Below are positions 1 to 9,591 of a stretch of DNA of 64,000 nucleotides, in pieces. The notes under the pieces are model-generated. The model saw only the letters and a program-made list of their open reading frames with translations, had not been told where the DNA came from and searched no databases. The DNA comes from Bdellovibrio sp. SKB1291214 (GTDB lineage: Bacteria > Bdellovibrionota > Bdellovibrionia > Bdellovibrionales > Bdellovibrionaceae), in contig NZ_CP106855.1 in assembly GCF_002209355.2 (NCBI RefSeq), positions 3,100,001 to 3,164,000 of the forward strand, in the 5' to 3' direction. Each line of letters opens with the position of its first letter. The first letter of the stretch is position 1. Made by a program: the position numbers and the translations under genes.

Positions 1-96
1 AATTTCGCGATTCACTCTCAAAGAGTCTTTAGAGTCTTTCTTGTTGCGATCAAAGCGACCGCCACCGCCTCCAAAATTTCCTGAAAACTTGCTAAT
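1..96 (-). CDS. infC: Translation initiation factor IF-3, N-terminal start (partial)
   Basis: The first 32 codons of IF-3 are visible; the gene continues past the left edge. IF-3 binds the 30S subunit and checks start-codon choice. The reading frame begins at an ATT codon (96-94) preceded by a GGAGG Shine-Dalgarno (107-103) at 6 nt spacing. It runs through a glycine-rich, basic stretch to RVNREI, which matches the start of the conserved IF-3 N-terminal domain. No ATG or GTG is available in frame close to the SD. The AUU start is a known infC hallmark and permits autoregulation, because IF-3 discriminates against it. The gene lies 50 nt downstream of thrS, the common thrS-infC order. The glycine-rich leader before RVNREI is longer than in enteric IF-3. 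Confidence 0.9.
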   Translation of the reverse strand, partial: MSKFSGNFGGGGGRFDRNKKDSKDSLRVNREI

Positions 97-146
97 GGTA
101 AACCTCCGGGGTTTAGTTAAATACTAGCGTCACCTAAGTGCGACGA

Positions 147-2111
147 CTAGTTTACAGTTGCAGACTTCGCAAGAGAGCTCTGCAAACTTCTTGTGTTAAT
201 ATCTGTCGTAATCAAATTCATTACCTGATCCACAGTCATCCCTTTATGTTCAGACCCGTCTCTCAAACGCAATGAAACCGTTCTGGATTCTGCCTCTTTA
301 TCCCCTACGATAATCATGTATGGAATTTTTTGAAGCTGAGCCTCACGGATTTTATAATTCAACTTTTCGTTACGGCGGTCAAATTCCACGCGAACTTTTT
401 GATCTTTGAGGGACTTCATCAGTTCCTCACAGAACGTGTTCACACGGTCCGTAACATTCAAGATTGAAACCTGGACCGGCATCATCCACGGTGGCAAATG
501 GCCTGCCGTGTGCTCTAAATAAACGCCGATAAAACGCTCTAAAGAGCCCAAGATCGCACGATGTAGCATCACCGGGCGATGTTCCTTGTTATCCTCGCCT
601 GTGTACTTCAAATCAAACGCTGTAGGAAGATTCGGGTCCACTTGAAGTGTTCCCAATTGCCATGGACGATTCAAAGCATCCACGAACATGATATCTAACT
701 TTGGTCCATAGAAAGCACCATCGCCAGGGTTCAATTCAAACGGCAAATTCAAAGATTTTAAGGCTTCGGCCAAAGCACCTTCGGCCATATCCCAGTACTC
801 TTCACTGCCCATGCGGTTGTCTGGACGAGTGGAAAGGAAGATCTTGTAGTTGCTCATACCAAGCTTATCGTAAACACGATTTAGCAAGCCCATGAATTTC
901 GCGATCTCTTCCTGCAACTGATCCATGCGGCAGAAGATGTGCGCGTCGTCCTGACAGAACGTACGAACACGAGTCAAACCGTGCATGGCGCCTGATTTTT
1001 CATAGCGATGCAAACGACCGAAGTCTGCCATTTTGATTGGCAAATCACGGTAAGAATATTTCTCAGAGTTATAAAGCAAACAGTGAGAAGGACAGTTCAT
1101 TGGTTTCGAAGCGAAATCACGCTCGTCCACTTTCGTGAAGAACATGTTTTCTTTGTAGTTCTGATAGTGACCCGAAGTATGGAACAAGTTCACATCGAAG
1201 ATTTGCGGCGTGATGACTTCTTGGTAACCAGTCTCGAAATACAATTCGCGAAGGTAGGTTTGCAAAGAGTTGTAAACCGTTGCGCCCTTACCAGTAAAGA
1301 ATGGAGATCCTGGAGCTAGTTCGTTGAAGTAGAACATGCCAAGCTCTTTACCTAGCTTACGATGATCGCGCTTCTTCGCTTCCTCGATGTTGTGTAAGTA
1401 AAGATCCAGGTCTTTCTTGTCGTTGAACGCTGTCGCGTACACGCGTTGAAGCATGGCGTTTTTCTCGTCGCCTCTCCAATATGCACCGGCTACGGACAAC
1501 AATTTGAAGGCTTTGATTTGACCCGTTGATTGAATGTGTGGACCACGGCAAAGGTCAAACCAGTTCGTACCATTGAAATAGATACCAACAGTCGTCTCGC
1601 CTTTTTTCGCAAGGTCTTCAATCAACTCAACTTTGAATCGTTCATTCATCCCTTTGAATGTTTCAATCGCTTTCGCAATTGGCCAGTCCTCACGATGAAT
1701 TGGAAGATCTTTAGAAACGATCTCAGTCATTTTCTTTTCGATTTTTTCGAAATGCTCTTCAGTAAAAGCAAACGGAGAATCGAAGTCATAATAGAAACCG
1801 TTATCGATCACAGGACCGATCGTCACTTTTACTTCTGGCCAGATATCTTGAATCGCTTGCGCCATGATGTGCGCAGCCGAGTGACGAACCACTTCAACTG
1901 ATTCAGGAGATTTGGTGGTGACAAGAGCCACTTTCGTTTGATCTTTCAAAACAGTGCGAAGATCAGAAATTTCAGTTGAACCATTTAGTTTTGCACCAAG
2001 AGTTTCTTTAGCCAAGCGAGGGCCAATAGACTGCGCCACTTCTAGCGCTGTCGGTTCATGGTCAAAAACCTTCGTCGAGTTATCCGGCAGAATAATTGTA
2101 ATTTGTGACAT
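147..2111 (-). CDS. thrS: Threonyl-tRNA synthetase
   Basis: Class II aminoacyl-tRNA synthetase that charges tRNA-Thr, cytoplasmic, 654 aa, full length. In order: TGS domain (about 1-64), editing domain with H77/H81 (HSAAH) and C188, catalytic core with motif 2 (RTFCQDD, about 383-389) and motif 3 (GSLERF, about 522-527), and a C-terminal anticodon-binding domain. The zinc ligands C340, H391 and H517 align with the known C/H/H triad of the family. The ATG at 2111 fits the family N-terminus but has no clear Shine-Dalgarno. A small hairpin (2123-2136) sits just upstream in the leader. infC follows 50 nt downstream, so the two are probably co-transcribed. Confidence 0.98.
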   Translation of the reverse strand: MSQITIILPDNSTKVFDHEPTALEVAQSIGPRLAKETLGAKLNGSTEISDLRTVLKDQTKVALVTTKSPESVEVVRHSAAHIMAQAIQDIWPEVKVTIGPVIDNGFYYDFDSPFAFTEEHFEKIEKKMTEIVSKDLPIHREDWPIAKAIETFKGMNERFKVELIEDLAKKGETTVGIYFNGTNWFDLCRGPHIQSTGQIKAFKLLSVAGAYWRGDEKNAMLQRVYATAFNDKKDLDLYLHNIEEAKKRDHRKLGKELGMFYFNELAPGSPFFTGKGATVYNSLQTYLRELYFETGYQEVITPQIFDVNLFHTSGHYQNYKENMFFTKVDERDFASKPMNCPSHCLLYNSEKYSYRDLPIKMADFGRLHRYEKSGAMHGLTRVRTFCQDDAHIFCRMDQLQEEIAKFMGLLNRVYDKLGMSNYKIFLSTRPDNRMGSEEYWDMAEGALAEALKSLNLPFELNPGDGAFYGPKLDIMFVDALNRPWQLGTLQVDPNLPTAFDLKYTGEDNKEHRPVMLHRAILGSLERFIGVYLEHTAGHLPPWMMPVQVSILNVTDRVNTFCEELMKSLKDQKVRVEFDRRNEKLNYKIREAQLQKIPYMIIVGDKEAESRTVSLRLRDGSEHKGMTVDQVMNLITTDINTRSLQSSLAKSATVN

Positions 2112-2122
2112 TATGATTGCGT

Positions 2123-2136
2123 GCTCGTGAACGAGC
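2123..2136 (-). promoter_or_regulatory. Short hairpin in the thrS leader
   Basis: An inverted repeat GCTCG/CGAGC with a 4 nt loop lies 11-25 nt before the thrS ATG, in the place of the missing Shine-Dalgarno. thrS is translationally autoregulated by leader hairpins in enteric bacteria. A similar role here is only a guess from position. On the plus strand the hairpin is followed by a short T-run, but no plus-strand gene needs a terminator there. Confidence 0.3.
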
Positions 2137-2286
2137 TCTTTTTAAGTGGGATAAGTGATGAATAAAACGGGAAATTTTGCATCACATTATTACTAATCCC
2201 GGCATGGAGGAGGGTCAAGTGTTCTTGGTCTCGAACCGCCTCAATCCGCCAATGACGCATCGCTTACGCAAATAGGACCTGGCACC

Positions 2287-2832
2287 TTAACGGCACAGCT
2301 CAGTCACCCGGCGCATGTCACCCATATCGTCACATTCGAATCTGCCCAATTCCGAGCAGATGCGATCGATACAGCTGGCATCACTGACTCCTCGACACAT
2401 TTTCGTGATCGAAAACAGTTCACGCTTTTCGTCACAGTCAAAACGATCTAACTGATTACAAACCGCTGTCACACATTGGCCATTCACACCGTCACATTGG
2501 CAGGCGATATCTTTAACTTTTTTATCGGTGCTGCAGTCCATATTCGGCAACTGATCACACACCGCTCGAATGCAACGAACGTTCTCGGGATTCGTGGTAC
2601 TGCAGTATGGAGGTTTGGGAGTGGATGGGGGTTTGGGTGCAGGCGGATCATCGGGACCATCCCCTGGTTCATCCGGCAAGGGCAATGGCGCCGGCAGATC
2701 TCCGTTCATGATTTGTTCATAGAGCTGAAGTTTTTGATAGTTGCTGGAAATCGGCCTGCCATCCGCATCGGAAGCGTGCACTGTCTGAAATGCAAAAACT
2801 GAAACAAGAACCGCCGTTCTGATCAGAGTCAT
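2287..2832 (-). CDS. Secreted Cys-repeat protein with proline-rich linker
   Basis: Not a recognised family; 181 aa. The start is the ATG at 2832, which has a GGAGGGG Shine-Dalgarno 5 nt upstream; a longer in-frame start has none. Residues 1-20 form a signal peptide ending VHA. A Pro/Asp/Gly-rich linker (about 46-76) follows. The C-terminal half holds three tandem repeats with a period of 33-34 residues, each with the pattern C-(I/V)-x3-C-x2-L-x4-C (starting at C87, C120 and C154) followed by a further Cys near the repeat end. The even spacing suggests disulfide-bonded modules in the periplasm or outside the cell. It may share transcripts with thrS downstream, since no clear terminator lies between them. 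Confidence 0.8.
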   Translation of the reverse strand: MTLIRTAVLVSVFAFQTVHASDADGRPISSNYQKLQLYEQIMNGDLPAPLPLPDEPGDGPDDPPAPKPPSTPKPPYCSTTNPENVRCIRAVCDQLPNMDCSTDKKVKDIACQCDGVNGQCVTAVCNQLDRFDCDEKRELFSITKMCRGVSDASCIDRICSELGRFECDDMGDMRRVTELCR

Positions 2833-2942
2833 TGAATCCCCTCCATGAAAAACCTGTTCCGACAAATCGGAGTGTATCAGGTTATTTCAACAGAGCGGAG
2901 CTACCGTCTCAAACGGGGCTTGATGGATGTGGCAAAAACCAA

Positions 2943-5198
2943 TTATTCAGAATAATAACGGTTGTGAACTTTTTTAATCAAAGGTGATGCCTCACCGCTT
3001 GGATAAAGACGATCGGCACCGATTTTCTTTTCAGCCATCTCAATGGCTCGAAGCAATGTTTCCTGACGTTTTTGCATATCCTGGATTTGATACTCTGTTA
3101 GATTGCCAGCCGTCACTTTTTTCCAGTCCTGGAAAGATGTCGCCTTTAACTTTTCAACGACTTCTTTTTGCGGGGTAAAAGCCTTAATGGCTGATTGCAA
3201 TTCTGATTCTTTGCGTTTTAGCTCTGCCAATTGCTCTTTCATTGAAGCCACATTACGACCGCCACTTTCAATGGACTTCGTCATTTTTTCTTGGGCCCGC
3301 AGATTCTTATCCAACTGCCCGACGTTGCCTTGGAAAGTCACAAAAGGATCTTTCCCACGACCACCGCCAAATGACAGACCGTGATCGATCGCTACCAATT
3401 TTCCGTCTTCTTTTTGCAGATAGTTAAAACCATGGCGATCGCCATTCGCAACTAAATAGTCAAAGAATCCTAATTGGTCTGGATCATCGGCAAAGGTTTC
3501 GTAAGGCGATTGGTCTTTTAAGTTCTTCACACGATACTGAACGGAACCGATTTCGCCTTTGTATTCCTTAATTACAGTCACCGGAGTATTGTTCAATCCC
3601 AAGTACTTATCGATATTATAAGCCGCCACTTCACTTTTCGAAGTATCGATTTCGTCCATCACCGCGCGAGGTTTCCAGACGCCCTCGGAACCATCTTCGT
3701 AACGCACAAAGCGCGCGCCATAGACACCTTGCCCCACTCTTTTATCAGAAACTATATTTCCTTCAGCCAGCTTCTTTTCCAATGCGACCGAAGAGCCCGT
3801 GGCTCCAGGCCTTAATTCTGAGGAGGCAGTGGTTGACGTTGCATTATTTCTTTTAATGGAAGCTTTGGTATCTAAAAACTGATCTGCATCCGCGATGCGA
3901 CCAGCTTGGCTGGCATTTTCTTCCGCAATGGCCTTTTTTACTTTGCCTTTAAATGCCGACAACGCTTTCTGAGGGACCACTCCCAAAGCCGTCAGTGATG
4001 CTGCCATAATGCAGTTGTCTTGTTCTTGGCGGTCTGCTGTGGGTGCACTAATGCATGCGCCACTTGTTTTAAGATCGGCGACTTTAGTTTTAAAACACGC
4101 TTGATCCGTTACCGCTGCCATACTGGCAAAATCTGTCGCCATGACAGCGTACTTCATCATGTTCATGGCATTGTAAGAAACCATACCAACAGTTCTTGCT
4201 GACTGAGCTGTGGAAAATGCTTTAGCTGTGAATGCACCTACTTTACCCACGACTGATGCACCGGCGCCTAAAAACAGCGAACCGATCATCACACCGTTGT
4301 TTAAATTGTCAGCACCTTGTCCGTAACGAGCATTGGCTAAGCACGCCACTTCAGATAGCTTCGGCTGACTTTTTACAACGGAGGCACTTAATGCCGGGTC
4401 AGCCAGCAGGTCATGACGAGTTGTACGATCCAACCCTTGGCCACCCTGACCCACAATGGAAGCCGTTAGGTTCGAACGGTTTTCATCCAAAGCCTTTTGG
4501 GTTTCCTGGTAGGCCGAATTCAAATTTTTAATCATGTCTTGATCAGAAATTTCCTGGGTGGAACTGGAAAATTTTTCGATGACACTTTTTACCTCAGGGG
4601 CTCCTGAAAGTGGAATCGCACTCATGATAACCTTGTAGGAATTCTGCAACGAGATCAGTTCTTTGCAGGCATTATATCGAGCATTCTTTTTAAAACCTTT
4701 TACTTGCTCTTCAAGGGTTTCAAAACTTGTGGGACAGACAGGTGTTGCGAGACCTGGATCAGAGACGATTTTTTTTGCTAATTCGGCAGTCTTTGCACGC
4801 ACTTCCCGTGCAAGAGTTAACTTTTTCTTGAGATCTGAATTGGCAAAGTCTTTGGAGTTCTGAGCGACAAGGTTCTTAGCATAATCGCTGGCACACTGAA
4901 GCTCGCGGACCTGCTGCTGCGCCAGCAAATAGAAATACCGATCTTCTTCAGATTGTCCGGCCAACTGTGCGATTTGTTTAACATCTTTAGCATTTTCTTG
5001 AAGAGAAGACTCTTTGGGGTCACAGATTTCATCACTTTGGGATTGCGCCAAAGGTTCGCACTTATTACCGGTCACTTTAAAAGCTTGTTCCGACAACGCC
5101 TCAAGAGGGCCCGCCGTGGCGCGTGCTGCATGTAAGGAAATACAAAACAAAACTAGAAATTGAAGGGTATTCATCAGGGAACTTATCGGTTTCAACAA
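2943..5198 (-). CDS. Large secreted protein with a PI3K/HipA-like kinase signature
   Basis: 751 aa, no firm family. The N-terminus has a hydrophobic signal segment ending around ARATA. The start is read as TTG at 5198, with AAGGGA just upstream and a second TTG adjacent; an ATG 8 codons in has no Shine-Dalgarno. Residues about 30-460 are largely helical with one hydrophobic, glycine-rich patch (about 300-325). The region about 485-610 looks like the atypical kinase fold of PI3/4-kinases and HipA: a glycine-containing GQGVYG, a lysine in VWKPR (K509), an acidic E523, NGDRHGFN (D587, N592) and AIDHG (D605), giving the D-x4-N ... D-x-G catalytic pattern. The remaining tail is coiled-coil-like. 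If active it would phosphorylate a periplasmic, secreted or prey target. The kinase call is inference from motifs. Confidence 0.7.
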   Translation of the reverse strand: MLKPISSLMNTLQFLVLFCISLHAARATAGPLEALSEQAFKVTGNKCEPLAQSQSDEICDPKESSLQENAKDVKQIAQLAGQSEEDRYFYLLAQQQVRELQCASDYAKNLVAQNSKDFANSDLKKKLTLAREVRAKTAELAKKIVSDPGLATPVCPTSFETLEEQVKGFKKNARYNACKELISLQNSYKVIMSAIPLSGAPEVKSVIEKFSSSTQEISDQDMIKNLNSAYQETQKALDENRSNLTASIVGQGGQGLDRTTRHDLLADPALSASVVKSQPKLSEVACLANARYGQGADNLNNGVMIGSLFLGAGASVVGKVGAFTAKAFSTAQSARTVGMVSYNAMNMMKYAVMATDFASMAAVTDQACFKTKVADLKTSGACISAPTADRQEQDNCIMAASLTALGVVPQKALSAFKGKVKKAIAEENASQAGRIADADQFLDTKASIKRNNATSTTASSELRPGATGSSVALEKKLAEGNIVSDKRVGQGVYGARFVRYEDGSEGVWKPRAVMDEIDTSKSEVAAYNIDKYLGLNNTPVTVIKEYKGEIGSVQYRVKNLKDQSPYETFADDPDQLGFFDYLVANGDRHGFNYLQKEDGKLVAIDHGLSFGGGRGKDPFVTFQGNVGQLDKNLRAQEKMTKSIESGGRNVASMKEQLAELKRKESELQSAIKAFTPQKEVVEKLKATSFQDWKKVTAGNLTEYQIQDMQKRQETLLRAIEMAEKKIGADRLYPSGEASPLIKKVHNRYYSE

Positions 5199-5242
5199 GT
5201 TCCCTTTTAAGAGGAAAGTCAGAGTCTTGTAAGTTATCTGAC

Positions 5243-5788
5243 TTATTTTACCTCAGTCACACTAGACGTTGGTGCTGGAGTGGCTAGCGGAGGTACGGAC
5301 TGAGGAATATTGGCATTGGTGAAAAGATTTTTCAGAACGCTTGGATTTCCAGCTGCATCGAAATCGTACACTTTGGAGCCATCGTATCCGCGCAAATGAT
5401 TGCACTCGTAACTTAAAGCATAGTCGTAGGTTTTTCCGCCCTTTGTAACACGAATACCATAGCGAGGATTAAAACATCCCGGAAGTGCTAAGCCATCCTT
5501 GAACGACTCAGCGGCATCTTTAAATTCGAGAGCAGCTTCCGTCACGTCTTCAGGTTGAACTTTGATTTCGCCTAAGATTTTAAAGCCATGAAAGTCTGTT
5601 GGTCCCTCGCCTTTTTGCGCCGGATCTAAAGAATAAACAGTCGCGGTTTGCGGCTCTTGAAGGTTGTTTAAAAAGGCCATTTCAGCCTTCACAGCTTTGA
5701 CTTCTTTAGTCGCTTCCAAAGAATCAAATTTCCAATCGCAACCTGCAAACACAGATGCTGCTAAAAACGTACAAACTAGAAATCTCAT
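5243..5788 (-). CDS. Hypothetical lipoprotein
   Basis: 181 aa with an N-terminal lipoprotein signal peptide and a VFAGC lipobox (Cys16). The ATG at 5788 has a GAGG Shine-Dalgarno 4 nt upstream. The mature part is hydrophilic and ends in a Pro/Ala/Thr/Ser-rich tail; no domain is recognised. It lies 44 nt upstream of the secreted kinase-like gene on the same strand, so the two are probably one transcript and the lipoprotein may work with that protein. It is likely anchored in the outer membrane, because the residue after Cys is Asp followed by Trp. In enteric bacteria Asp at +2 retains lipoproteins in the inner membrane, so the final location is unsure. Confidence 0.75.
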   Translation of the reverse strand: MRFLVCTFLAASVFAGCDWKFDSLEATKEVKAVKAEMAFLNNLQEPQTATVYSLDPAQKGEGPTDFHGFKILGEIKVQPEDVTEAALEFKDAAESFKDGLALPGCFNPRYGIRVTKGGKTYDYALSYECNHLRGYDGSKVYDFDAAGNPSVLKNLFTNANIPQSVPPLATPAPTSSVTEVK

Positions 5789-5842
5789 AAGACCTCACTC
5801 ACCTTTCCCTGGTGGATGAAAGATTTAACCATATTCTAAACG

Positions 5843-5871
5843 ACAAAAGCCACCCTTGGGGTGGCTTTTGT
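5843..5871 (-). terminator. Strong hairpin terminator after the act operon
   Basis: A perfect 13 bp stem (5843-5855 with 5859-5871) with a 3 nt loop, A-rich on one end and T-rich on the other, so it can work in both directions. It lies 45 nt past the actF stop and upstream of the lipoprotein gene, and would end the alternative complex III transcript. Confidence 0.8.
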
Positions 5872-5916
5872 TAAGAGTCCAGCGTTATTAACGCTACGCT
5901 CTTATTCCGTGTAATC

Positions 5917-7116
5917 TTAGTAAGCAACGTGGTGGTTTAAAGCCTCGTGCATACGTGGATCTTTGATCGGAACCAAGTTGTACTTGTTCCAGAAGTTCAT
6001 GATGCAAAGAAGGAACAAACCAGCGAATCCTGCGAAGATACCGATTTCCCAGAAACCGAATACAACCGCACCATCGTTAAAGTTTGGATACACCATCCAG
6101 TAGATATCCACGTATTGGAAAATCAAAACAATCGTAGAAATCAACAGTACGTTCGCATCGTTTCTTTTTGCGCCACGAGGAAGCAACGCCAAGAACGGAA
6201 CGATGAAACGGAAGACCAATAGAGCTACGGAGATTTGCATCCAACCGCCCAATGATCTCATGATGTAGTACTCAGTTTCTTCCGGTAAATTCGCGTACCA
6301 CATCAACATGAATTGAGAGAATGCGATATACGCCCAGAAGATCGAGAAACCCTTCAAGTACTTCACAACGTCGTGTTGATGCTCAACCGTCACGTAACCT
6401 TTAACAAGGCCAGAACGTCTCATGAACACGATCGTGATTGCCAAGAATGCCAAACCCGATTGGAACAATCCCGAGAAGCAATAGATCCCGAAAATCGTCG
6501 AGTACCAAGTTGGAAGCAACGACATGATGACGTCTACGGAGAAGAACGAGAACAACAATGCAAAGAACGCGATGAAACCGACAGCAGGACCCACGTTTTT
6601 GTGAGTCAATTTTTCGTCACCCGTTTGATCTTGCTTCAAAGAATTCCCGACCATCACCCATTTAAAGATCATGCAACCGACAACGAAAACCAACAAACGA
6701 ATCACGAAGAACGTCGGGTTCAAGTATGCCGTTTTTGCAGCGATCACTGGATTTTCAGCGATAACTTTCGGATCAGCCCAGATGAAAAGTTTTTTGAAGC
6801 CGAACAACAAGATCAAACCAAACACCAAGATGTAAGGAATAAAAGATGTCGTCGCTTCAGCAAAACGGCGGATCGAAACGGACCAACCGGCTTTCGCCAC
6901 GTTGTTAATAGCAACCCAGAAAAGACCGCTTAAGCCCAAGCAAGAAAAGAAAAAGAAAGAGACAAGGTAAGATGTCCACAAGCGGTCTTGATTTTTCATC
7001 AAGCCCACTGCAAATGTGATCAAACCGATCGCCATCAATACGAAACTCAATGTTTTCATCCATTGTGGAGCTTCGAATTTACCCATATGTAGATCTACGT
7101 GTTTATGTTCGCCCAT
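5917..7116 (-). CDS. actF: Alternative complex III subunit ActF (NrfD-like)
   Basis: Integral membrane subunit of alternative complex III, the quinol:cytochrome c oxidoreductase that replaces bc1 in some bacteria. 399 aa with about ten hydrophobic helices spread over the whole length and a short soluble N-terminus, like NrfD/PsrC-type quinol-binding subunits and paralogous to ActC in the same operon. The ATG at 7116 has AGGA 6 nt upstream. It is the last gene of actABCDEF, 8 nt after actE, and is followed by a strong terminator. No cytochrome oxidase genes follow within the window. Confidence 0.92.
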   Translation of the reverse strand: MGEHKHVDLHMGKFEAPQWMKTLSFVLMAIGLITFAVGLMKNQDRLWTSYLVSFFFFSCLGLSGLFWVAINNVAKAGWSVSIRRFAEATTSFIPYILVFGLILLFGFKKLFIWADPKVIAENPVIAAKTAYLNPTFFVIRLLVFVVGCMIFKWVMVGNSLKQDQTGDEKLTHKNVGPAVGFIAFFALLFSFFSVDVIMSLLPTWYSTIFGIYCFSGLFQSGLAFLAITIVFMRRSGLVKGYVTVEHQHDVVKYLKGFSIFWAYIAFSQFMLMWYANLPEETEYYIMRSLGGWMQISVALLVFRFIVPFLALLPRGAKRNDANVLLISTIVLIFQYVDIYWMVYPNFNDGAVVFGFWEIGIFAGFAGLFLLCIMNFWNKYNLVPIKDPRMHEALNHHVAY

Positions 7117-7124
7117 ACGTATTC

Positions 7125-7703
7125 CTATTTTCCATCACGCTTCTCAAGGAAGCGAATGTAGTTAACAACCTGCCAACGATATTTTTGCGGGATGTGAGAA
7201 GCGTAAGGACCCATCACACCTTGTCCCATCGTAATAACGTGGTACAAGTGACCATCTGGCCAGCCTTTAACTTTGTCAGTCAAAAGAGCAGGTGGTTTCA
7301 AAGCCATTTTCGCAGACACTACTGAACCAGACTTGTCGCCGCCCTCGCCTTTATAGCCATGGCAAACTGCGCAGTTTGTTTCGTAGTATTTTTGACCCGT
7401 CAAAAGAGTCTCATCATCCATTTTTCCAGCAAGTGGATTTTTAAGGTTCTTTGCAGCCCCTTCAACATCCGTTGCGTAACGGTACGGCTCGAAACCAACT
7501 GGCACTGTGTGCTCCGGTGGAACGCGCATACCGATATGGTGTGGAGAGCTTTCGTCGTACTCCTGAGCTTTAATCGCCGGAGACTCCATCATATCTTGAA
7601 TGATCTCAACGTTTGGTTTGTTGCCGCGAGGACCACAGCTTGTCAGCGCTGACACTGCCAAACCCGCTGCTACAACTAGAGTCATATTAACAAGACTTTT
7701 CAT
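7125..7703 (-). CDS. actE: Alternative complex III subunit ActE, mono-heme cytochrome c
   Basis: 192 aa lipoprotein-type cytochrome c. The signal peptide ends in LTSC (lipobox Cys about 23), and a single CAVCH heme-binding motif lies near residue 113, with later methionines (MGQGVMG) available as axial ligand. It would carry electrons from the complex towards the terminal oxidase. The ATG at 7703 has GGAG at 8 nt. It sits between actD (2 nt gap) and actF (8 nt gap), the standard order. Heme attachment would depend on ResB/CcsA encoded upstream. Confidence 0.92.
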   Translation of the reverse strand: MKSLVNMTLVVAAGLAVSALTSCGPRGNKPNVEIIQDMMESPAIKAQEYDESSPHHIGMRVPPEHTVPVGFEPYRYATDVEGAAKNLKNPLAGKMDDETLLTGQKYYETNCAVCHGYKGEGGDKSGSVVSAKMALKPPALLTDKVKGWPDGHLYHVITMGQGVMGPYASHIPQKYRWQVVNYIRFLEKRDGK

Positions 7704-7705
7704 TT

Positions 7706-8229
7706 CTAGTACTCCGTCTTCTTCACTTCAACCGCGCCAAGTTCTTTGAACAAAGCAGTGAGCTTTGTTTCATCGTAAGTAGCATCGTTGTGTGGAACAA
7801 AAATCGCGAACTTATGGCAGCTCAAATCTGGATCGATGATGGGTGGATCGATACGTGGCATTTTGCACGCATAGAACAAAGCACCTACCGAAGAAAGCGC
7901 CGCCAACAAGATCGTCAATTCGAACATGATTGGTACGAATGCTGGAGCGGAGAAGAACGGCTTGCCACCGACATTCACAGCCCAGTCAACTGCTGAAGTC
8001 CAATAAGTTAAAGCCAAGCCACCAGACAAACCAAGGCAACCCGCTACGAATGTTACGTAGGGAATCCAAGAACGTTTGATGCCGCAAGCTTCTTCCATAC
8101 CGTGAATTGGGTATGCAGAGATTGCTTCGAATTTATCAGAACCAGAATCACGCATCTTTGCTGCAGCTTTAAGAATTTTTGATTCTTCAAGCCAGATTCC
8201 AGCAATACCTTTAGTATATTGAGCAGCCA

Positions 8230-8230
<1 letters not shown>
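7706..8230 (-). CDS. actD: Alternative complex III subunit ActD
   Basis: 174 aa membrane subunit of alternative complex III (DUF3341 type). Two hydrophobic helices (about residues 56-80 and 100-125) are flanked by soluble ends, matching ActD, which packs against ActC and has no cofactor of its own. Its ATG overlaps the actC stop (TAATG at 8232-8228), indicating translational coupling. A GGAGG lies upstream inside the end of actC. Confidence 0.9.
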
Positions 8231-9587
<1,357 letters not shown>

Positions 9588-9591
<4 letters not shown>

